From: Aurantibacter aestuarii
Lineage (GTDB): Bacteria > Bacteroidota > Bacteroidia > Flavobacteriales > Flavobacteriaceae
DNA length: 64,000 nucleotides
Reading direction: 5' to 3'
NCBI RefSeq assembly: GCF_003008425.1
Contig: NZ_PXOQ01000007.1
Location: forward strand, 62,001 to 126,000
The notes beneath the pieces were generated by a model, which worked only from the letters and a program-made list of their open reading frames with translations, was not told where the DNA came from and did no database searches. Position 1 is the first letter of the stretch; each line of letters opens with the position of its first letter. This document shows positions 60,096 to 64,000 of this stretch, in pieces. A program made the translations under genes and the position numbers.

Positions 60096-61757
60096 TTAGC
60101 TATTGGTTTTTAAACTTTTATATGTTTCTAAGACAAAGTCTTTTAAGTTTGCCGTCTTGTTTAAATTTAATTTTTTAGAAATTCTATATCTAGATTTTCT
60201 TACTGATTCTGGTGTCGTATTTCTTAATTGAGCTATTTCTTTATCTTTTAAATCTTGAGCTAAATAAATTAAAATTTCAACATCTGTTACAGTTAAATCA
60301 TTGTACTTATTCCTTAAAAATTTTGAAAAATCTGAATAAATTTTAAAATTGTCGCTTTTAATATTTTGATAAGTTTTGCTTTGTTTATCTTCAGCTTTAA
60401 GGTTAGTTATTAAAGATTTAACATTCTTATTGCTAGATAACTCATCTGTGTTTTTTATAGTTTCTATCAAAGTTTCTTTCTGCGTAATTTGTGAAAGTGT
60501 TTCTGCTAATAACTCACTCACTTTAATAGTTTTATTATTAAGATCCTCCTTTAACTTACTGTTTTCAATTATTTTTTTTTGTGCTATATTTTTAGATTTC
60601 AACTCTTTTTGTCTAAAAATGAAGTAAGATAAAATTAATAAGAAGAAGGAAATAAGTATTGTAAGCCACGTATATAGTCTTGTCTTTGATTTGGAGTCTA
60701 AAATTTCCAAGTTTAAATCGTTTTCTAACCGAATTTTTTCTTGTGCTAACTTATTTTCAAACTCTAATCTTGCAGACAAGTCCGCCATATTTTGATAATT
60801 TTCTTTAGCAACAATATCGTCGTTAAGTCTTTTATATTTTATGTAATATTCATAGGCATTTTTATAATTTTTTTGAGCTTCTGCTAAATGAACTTGAGAC
60901 AGATAACGCATTTTTAACTTTGTGCTATCACCTAAAAGCTTTACAAAGTTTATACTTTCATCTAAAAAGATTTTAGATTGTTTATATTGCCCAAGTTTTC
61001 TATACAGTTTAGAATATGCATATTGAACTTTTTCTAAACCAATCAAATTAGAATCTAAAGCATAATATTGTTTTGCTTTTTTAAGATAGCTCTCAGATTG
61101 TTTAAGATTTTTAAAATATCTATAAACTCTAGCCAACTCATCATAAGCTGAAGCTGCGATAGAATATAATTTATGGTTTAAAGCTTCTTCTACTACATCT
61201 TCATATATTGAAATAGATACTTTGTTAATAGAATCTATTTTGGTCTCATCCTTTAATTTTAATATTCTGTTACTTTCTTGATACATTTTAAAAGATTTTA
61301 ACTTTAAAAGTTCTTCTATATTTTTTTGTGAATTAGCATTTTCCGCAGCCAATTTGAAAAAAAAATCTGCCTTATCAAAAGCATCTTGACTAAACCAAAT
61401 TCCTGATATACTCCTGTAAGTTCTACTTAACCAAAATTCATCACTTATTTCTTGTTGAATCTTGATAGATTCGTTTAATTTCTCGAGTGACTCTTGATAA
61501 TTTATCGATTTTCTATTTAGGTATGCGGAAAAATCTAATAATTCAGGCTTAGATTTTTTTAATCTAGAATTTGGACTAAATTTTAAGCTATCGTTTACTA
61601 AATTTAGAACACTATCTACAGTATTTTTAAAATATAATGGGTTTGTGTGGTATTTTCTTAAAGCCTTAGTATATGCCTCAACATTATTATATCTATCCTG
61701 TGAATAAGAAATTTTAAAGAAAAATAAAAAAATAAAAAATAAGTATCTAAAAATCAT
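60096..61757 (-). CDS. TPR membrane regulator with LuxR-type HTH
   Basis: A 553-residue membrane regulator. A signal peptide (IFLFFFKISYSQ) precedes periplasmic TPR-like helices (about 40-345, YDELARVYRYFKNLKQSESY, QLAEAQ-like HLAEAQKNYKNAYEYYIKYK), then one membrane segment (WLTILISFFLLILSYFIF, about 370-387), a coiled coil and an HTH domain (LTVTDVEILIYLAQDLKDKE, ESVRKSRYRISKKLNLNKT). The HTH resembles that of the 7TM regulator 78 bp downstream, so the pair are probably a functional set. No kinase domain. It is the last intact large gene before the scar region. Confidence 0.85.
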   Translation of the reverse strand: MIFRYLFFIFLFFFKISYSQDRYNNVEAYTKALRKYHTNPLYFKNTVDSVLNLVNDSLKFSPNSRLKKSKPELLDFSAYLNRKSINYQESLEKLNESIKIQQEISDEFWLSRTYRSISGIWFSQDAFDKADFFFKLAAENANSQKNIEELLKLKSFKMYQESNRILKLKDETKIDSINKVSISIYEDVVEEALNHKLYSIAASAYDELARVYRYFKNLKQSESYLKKAKQYYALDSNLIGLEKVQYAYSKLYRKLGQYKQSKIFLDESINFVKLLGDSTKLKMRYLSQVHLAEAQKNYKNAYEYYIKYKRLNDDIVAKENYQNMADLSARLEFENKLAQEKIRLENDLNLEILDSKSKTRLYTWLTILISFFLLILSYFIFRQKELKSKNIAQKKIIENSKLKEDLNNKTIKVSELLAETLSQITQKETLIETIKNTDELSSNKNVKSLITNLKAEDKQSKTYQNIKSDNFKIYSDFSKFLRNKYNDLTVTDVEILIYLAQDLKDKEIAQLRNTTPESVRKSRYRISKKLNLNKTANLKDFVLETYKSLKTNS

Positions 61758-62250
61758 TATTATTCGATTATTTCACGACCTGTATTCTTTAAAAGATTGA
61801 ACACAAAATTCTATTAGTAAATTACTTTAAAAAACAACAATGTTAATATTTCAACATAATTAATACATCTTACAGTTCTTTATAAAAAATAAATCTGAAA
61901 CATTAGCGTAAAATCAAGTTATCCAAATGTAGCAAATTTGAAAGATAAAGAAAGTAATCTGCCTTAATTTTACACTATTTAATTGATCTGTTAGTTGCAA
62001 CGTTGGTTGCAATGTTGGCAGTATTGGTTTTAAAGTGATTTGTTGTGAATTTTCTGGTTTAATTGGTTGTTCTACTGGTTGCAACGTTGGTTGTTCTGGT
62101 TGCTGTGTTGGTTGCAATGTTGGTTGTTCTGGTTGCATCGTTGTTTGCGGTGTAAATTTTTGGTGTTGAAAATTCTTTCTTCAAAGTTAAATCGTATGCA
62201 CTTTTGTATGCATTTGTGTATGTAGTCTGTATTAAAGCTATAAAATTAAG
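61758..62250. other. Gene-poor scar region with QP-type repeats
   Basis: About 490 bp without a convincing gene. The part 61990-62150 is an array of short imperfect units (GTTGGTTGCAAYGTTGGTTG and GTTCTGGTTG) that reads in one minus frame as QPEQPTLQPTQQPEQPTLQP. The same DNA reads as Thr/Ala/Asn-rich repeats in another frame, so it is more likely a low-complexity repeat than a protein gene. Confidence 0.5.
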
Positions 62251-62251
62251 C

Positions 62252-62284
62252 ATAAAAAAACGGTTTGACAACATCAAACCGTTT
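62252..62284 (-). terminator. Terminator behind the tRNA-Met remnant
   Basis: A perfect 11-bp stem (62258-62268 with 62274-62284) followed on the minus strand by T-rich sequence. It lies about 20 nt downstream of the tRNA remnant, where a tRNA terminator would be. Confidence 0.8.
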
Positions 62285-62303
62285 ATATACAATACTTTGC
62301 ACT

Positions 62304-62351
62304 TAGTAGCGAGAACTGGACTCAAACCAGTAACCTTCGGGATATGAGACC
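62304..62351 (-). pseudogene. tRNA-Met 3'-half remnant
   Basis: On the minus strand: GGTCTCATATCCCGAAGGTT, then ACTGGTTTGAGTCCAGT (T stem and loop) and TCTCGCTACTA (acceptor 3' strand). It matches the 3' half of a Bacteroidota tRNA-Met, with CAT at the anticodon place, but the T loop is TTTGAGT instead of TTCGAGT and the 5' half is missing. It is probably the footprint of an integration event rather than a working gene. Confidence 0.7.
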
Positions 62352-62427
62352 ACTTATTAATTCTTTTATTTCTCTTTAAACTTAAAATATCATATTGCTA
62401 GACTTTAATATTATATATAGAATTAAG

Positions 62428-62544
62428 ATGAAGGTAAAGAGAAATAAAATTGACAAAATCTGGTCTGTTTACACTAATAAAACTGAAATTTTCATAATGA
62501 TTACAATATTTGCTACTATATTATTTTTATTTGGTTTATTTTGA
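62428..62544 (+). CDS. Possible 38-residue membrane peptide
   Basis: MKVKRNKIDKIWSVYTNKTE followed by one hydrophobic segment (IFIMITIFATILFLFGLF) and TGA. The stop overlaps a 7-bp hairpin (62543-62549 with 62556-62562). The basic start and single membrane helix resemble small membrane toxins or stress peptides, but no promoter box or relative is evident and chance is likely in such AT-rich DNA. Confidence 0.25.
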   Translation: MKVKRNKIDKIWSVYTNKTEIFIMITIFATILFLFGLF

Positions 62545-62711
62545 ACGATTATAAAATCGTTCTAAAATAATCAATTCATGCAAACATTATCTAGTTTATA
62601 ATTAAAAGAAAAATTCAAACTTAAATTTTAATTTTCGGGATATACTCGGGATTACTCACTAAACAAATAATATATTACCTTGTTTTTTAGCATATTATAG
62701 CTTTTTAATGT

Positions 62712-62730
62712 ATTCCCGCCTTGAGTACAA
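62712..62730 (+). repeat. Direct repeat, right copy (tRNA-Leu 3' end)
   Basis: Exact copy of 45784-45802. It lies outside any tRNA gene: upstream bases do not match the rest of tRNA-Leu. A terminator follows at once, as behind the intact tRNA gene. This marks the right end of the proposed island of about 16.9 kb. Confidence 0.7.
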
Positions 62731-62731
62731 C

Positions 62732-62771
62732 AAAAAACCTCAACTATTTTTGAATAGATTGAGGTTTTTTT
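62732..62771. terminator. Strong bidirectional terminator
   Basis: A 12-bp outer stem (62732-62743 with 62759-62770) plus a 5-bp inner stem (CTATT/AATAG), flanked by A and T runs. It ends the tRNA-Leu stump on the + side and the carbohydrate-binding-like gene on the - side. Confidence 0.88.
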
Positions 62772-62796
62772 ATGCTGGTTAAACGTAATTACATTC

Positions 62797-64000
62797 TTAA
62801 GGTGCTTCAAAACGCATGTCATCTATATAATAAATATCCATAGCAGTTCCGTTTACTTGTCCTGCATTAAAAAACAATACTAATTTATCATTTCCTGCTC
62901 CCATAGCTGATGCAAAATTAAAGCTTAGCTCAACCCAATCTCCCGCTACAGTAATGTCTGCAAAAACTTCTGCTGGTGTTCCTCCTTCTAGTTTTGCTAA
63001 TACCGGAGCAACATTTGCTGCTAAAACTTTCATTCTAAACGTACTGTTTACACTTAAATCGATAGGTGTGTTTAAATTAATAAATAGATTGTCGAAAGGC
63101 ATCGTCCCGTCATCTACATATCTTCCTACGTTTGAACTGCGATTTTGACAGCTTACGTTAGGGTTTTGCACCGTTGGTGCATCGTTTATCGTTGGATCGT
63201 TACCAAGATTATAGTTTTGTTGACAATCAAAATCATTTACAATACTTAAATCTGGAGTGACTCCTGTGCAATCTTCAATTATGGCAGAGCAGTCATCTGA
63301 TTCGAAACGAATATCATCTAAATAATAAATATCGGCATTAGTTCCATCGGTCTCTCCTGCATTAAAAAACAGAACCAACCTATCGTTTCCGCTATTTGCT
63401 GCTAGTGAAAAATCAAACGTATAGTCTACCCATTGATTAAGAACTGTAATATTAGCAAACACTTCTATTGGTGTTCCGCCTTCTAGTTTTGCTAATAAAG
63501 GACCCGATGTTGTTGCATATACTTTTAATTTTAATAAACTATTGTCTGTTAAGTCTATTGGCGCATCAAACACTACTTGGAAATTATCGAAAGGAGCTGT
63601 TCCGTCGTCTTCATATCTTCCCACATGAGCACTTTGATTAATACCTTGAATAAACGGATTATCAATTCTTGGCACATCTGTTTGTGCCGGGTTATCGCCT
63701 AAAAAATAGTTTTGCTGACAATCGAAATCGTTAATTACCGATAAATCTTCAACAACACCTTCACATGGATCTACAGCGACATCAAACTTTAAATCGTCTA
63801 TTAAATACACGTCCTCTCCATTTGTTGTAATTCCGCTATTAAAAATTAAATCAATTTGAATAAAATCTTCATTTTGAACTTCTGTTAAATCAAAATCATA
63901 TTGTGTCCAAATATCATTTCCTGTAACTACAATAGTATAAGACATTATTTGACCTAAAGTATTTGTCAACTGAATTTCTAATGTGCCTGTTGTTCTAGTT
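62797..64000 (-). CDS. Protein with repeated carbohydrate-binding-like modules (5' end outside window)
   Basis: The minus-strand frame is open to the window edge, so this is the C-terminal part (at least 400 residues) of a longer protein. Two complete modules of about 155 residues follow one partial one. Each opens with VNDFDCQQNY, continues GRYxDDGTxPFDN and LAKLEGGTP, and closes LVLFFNAG then IYYxDDxRFE. The strand pattern is that of galactose-binding-like carbohydrate modules found in flavobacterial polysaccharide-degrading or surface proteins. The end (MRFEAP) has no T9SS tail, so export of the whole protein depends on parts not seen here. It lies just outside the proposed island and ends at the terminator 62732-62771. 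Confidence 0.7.
   Translation of the reverse strand, partial: TRTTGTLEIQLTNTLGQIMSYTIVVTGNDIWTQYDFDLTEVQNEDFIQIDLIFNSGITTNGEDVYLIDDLKFDVAVDPCEGVVEDLSVINDFDCQQNYFLGDNPAQTDVPRIDNPFIQGINQSAHVGRYEDDGTAPFDNFQVVFDAPIDLTDNSLLKLKVYATTSGPLLAKLEGGTPIEVFANITVLNQWVDYTFDFSLAANSGNDRLVLFFNAGETDGTNADIYYLDDIRFESDDCSAIIEDCTGVTPDLSIVNDFDCQQNYNLGNDPTINDAPTVQNPNVSCQNRSSNVGRYVDDGTMPFDNLFINLNTPIDLSVNSTFRMKVLAANVAPVLAKLEGGTPAEVFADITVAGDWVELSFNFASAMGAGNDKLVLFFNAGQVNGTAMDIYYIDDMRFEAP

Noticed and set aside
61914-62325. Two overlapping minus-strand frames in the scar taken as protein genes
   Set aside because: They read the same low-complexity array in different frames, and one runs through the tRNA-Met remnant and its terminator.
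45720-62730. Prophage, because of the tail-fibre-like protein
   Set aside because: No capsid, terminase, portal or lysis genes; tail-fibre-like proteins with signal peptides are common flavobacterial surface proteins.

Overview
The window is about 64 kb of an AT-rich chromosome from a marine-type Flavobacteriaceae bacterium (Bacteroidota). This is inferred from several things: T9SS type A sorting tails (YPNP motif), a CarboxypepD_reg TonB-dependent receptor, TPR histidine kinases, GSCFA and DUF6498 proteins, BspA-like surface repeats, and promoter -7 boxes of the Bacteroidota form TAnnTTTG. Species cannot be told from the window alone.

Layout. 1-9.8 kb is housekeeping: a small operon (DUF3050, SGNH lipoprotein, metallophosphoesterase), a type-2 ferredoxin-NADP reductase, an Nfu/Mrp iron-sulfur pair, an operon of TrmB, a LysE-type exporter and an alkyltransferase-like protein, a glycosyltransferase, and a PhoR/PhoB-like two-component system. 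10-19 kb looks like a phosphate-related block: a T9SS-secreted protein, a TonB-dependent receptor with a beta-helix lipoprotein, and a PiT phosphate permease fused to a PhoU-like tail, with 11-bp direct repeats resembling Pho boxes upstream. 19-23 kb holds a long aromatic amino acid hydroxylase, an enoyl-CoA hydratase, a rhodanese and a DUF4230 protein. 22.9-30.2 kb is a signalling cluster: two tandem paralogous TPR histidine kinases, an OmpA/PD40 protein, a DUF6498 membrane protein and one NarL-type regulator. 30.2-35.2 kb is a series of exported proteins of unknown function, including a frameshifted small one. 35.3-45.6 kb returns to core genes: GSCFA, alaS, M23 peptidase, MerR, LemA with two TPM proteins, pth, rplY, prs.

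The most unusual part is 45.7-62.75 kb. An intact tRNA-Leu(CAA) gene at 45720 has the last 16 bases of its 3' end, plus 3 flanking bases, repeated exactly at 62712 (19 bp). This is the pattern left when an element integrates into a tRNA gene. Between the copies lie a three-gene operon (tail-fibre-like protein, a ~2990-residue metalloprotease/BspA protein with five ~0.95-kb repeats, and a T9SS protein), a 51-codon ORF directly behind a good promoter, two membrane-anchored LuxR-type regulators, a decayed ORF, and a scar that carries a tRNA-Met 3' half with its terminator. I read it as an accessory surface-protein island with its own regulators; no integrase is visible.

Two diverged copies of a structured intergenic element (3654-3745 and 43173-43279) lie directly downstream of nfu and pth. 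No CRISPR array, rRNA or intact insertion sequence was seen.
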